Assembly (NCBI GenBank): GCA_002005505.1
Contig: KV908458.1
Coordinates: forward strand, 281,114-314,038
Reading direction: 5' to 3'
DNA length: 32,925 nucleotides
From: Botryococcus braunii
Lineage: Eukaryota > Chlorophyta > Trebouxiophyceae
Part shown: positions 32,461-32,925 of the stretch, piece by piece
Position numbering within the stretch: the stretch's first letter is position 1
Layout: each line of letters begins with the position of its first letter
Notes under the pieces: generated by a model
Told to the model about the DNA's origin: nothing
The model's database searches: none
What the model saw: the letters and a program-made list of their open reading frames with translations, nothing else
Made by a program: the position numbers and the translations under genes

Positions 32461-32925
32461 GTGAAACCGAATGTTCCCTTTTGCAACAAAGTCCATGGGG
32501 CATCACAGAAAGCACATGTATCGCCTCCCTGACTGTGATGCTTTGCTTCGTCTGGTGGGGCTTGTCAGCTGATATTCCCTGGCTTTTGCTCGTCATTCGA
32601 TGATTCCTGGATTTGCTGAGTCAGCTGCTACTCGGAGCAGGTTGGCAGGATCTGGTATTAGCCAGTAGACTTATGCTGAATGTCTGCTGCTCGTCAATGG
32701 ACATCTTGCTGGATTTGGGGATGTGCTGCAGATGTTTGGTGGCGTGCCGCTCCTCATTGAAAATTCCTGTACTTGCTGCTTTTCATGTTTAGGGAAAAAG
32801 GGTGGGTGTTTATCCCATGTTTGTTTTAAGCGGTTGCTGCTTGTTTGTAGAGGCTTATCTCTGAAATGTTGCCCCGATTTTGCCGCATCTGCATTATCGA
32901 TTTTGCTGCATCATTTAATATGGAT
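32461..32925 (+). other. start of CASP intron 4, to window edge
   Basis: Non-coding so far as I can see: no frame continues the coiled coil, and the sequence is T- and GCT-rich (many TTTGCTG and GCTGCT motifs). The next CASP exon must lie beyond the window. Confidence 0.6.

Overview
The window is nuclear DNA of a eukaryote, most likely from the green lineage. Three spliced genes can be rebuilt from conserved protein blocks joined by GT-AG introns of compatible phase, and all three resemble land-plant families as I remember them. A streptophyte alga or early land plant with a large, repeat-rich genome fits (inference; no search was possible). Introns are mostly 0.3-1.4 kb and many are filled with dinucleotide microsatellites.

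Layout. 1-4.68 kb: no recognised gene; a 1.06-kb element with 59-bp inverted termini (677-1736) and minor repeats. 4.68-11.72 kb, minus strand: an 11-exon gene for a 586-residue leucine-rich-repeat protein of the plant-type cysteine-containing (AMN1/F-box-like) LRR class. 11.72-14.23 kb: intergenic, with a GT microsatellite and hairpins. 14.23-23.52 kb, minus strand: a 10-exon gene for a 520-residue SET-domain protein of the Rubisco LSMT/SETD3 class, with an arginine-rich, possibly plastid-targeting N-terminus and a hydrophobic insertion inside the SET domain. Its introns hold most of the (CA)n, (GT)n, (CT)n and (GA)n tracts. 23.5-29.4 kb: divergent intergenic region with a five-copy, ~0.5-kb tandem array (25.16-27.45 kb), a solo copy of the 677-1736 element's terminus just before it, and a 36-bp near-perfect palindrome. 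29.36 kb to the right edge, plus strand: the first four coding exons (167 residues) of a CASP/CUX1-type golgin, which runs off the window.

The three genes do not form a pathway or operon: an LRR protein, a protein methyltransferase and a Golgi tether. I found no defence system, CRISPR array, rRNA or convincing tRNA. The least explained structures are the five-copy array with its exon-like 152-bp core, the copies of a splice-donor region inside a SET-gene intron, and several foldback sequences. Most long open frames here are artefacts of simple repeats.
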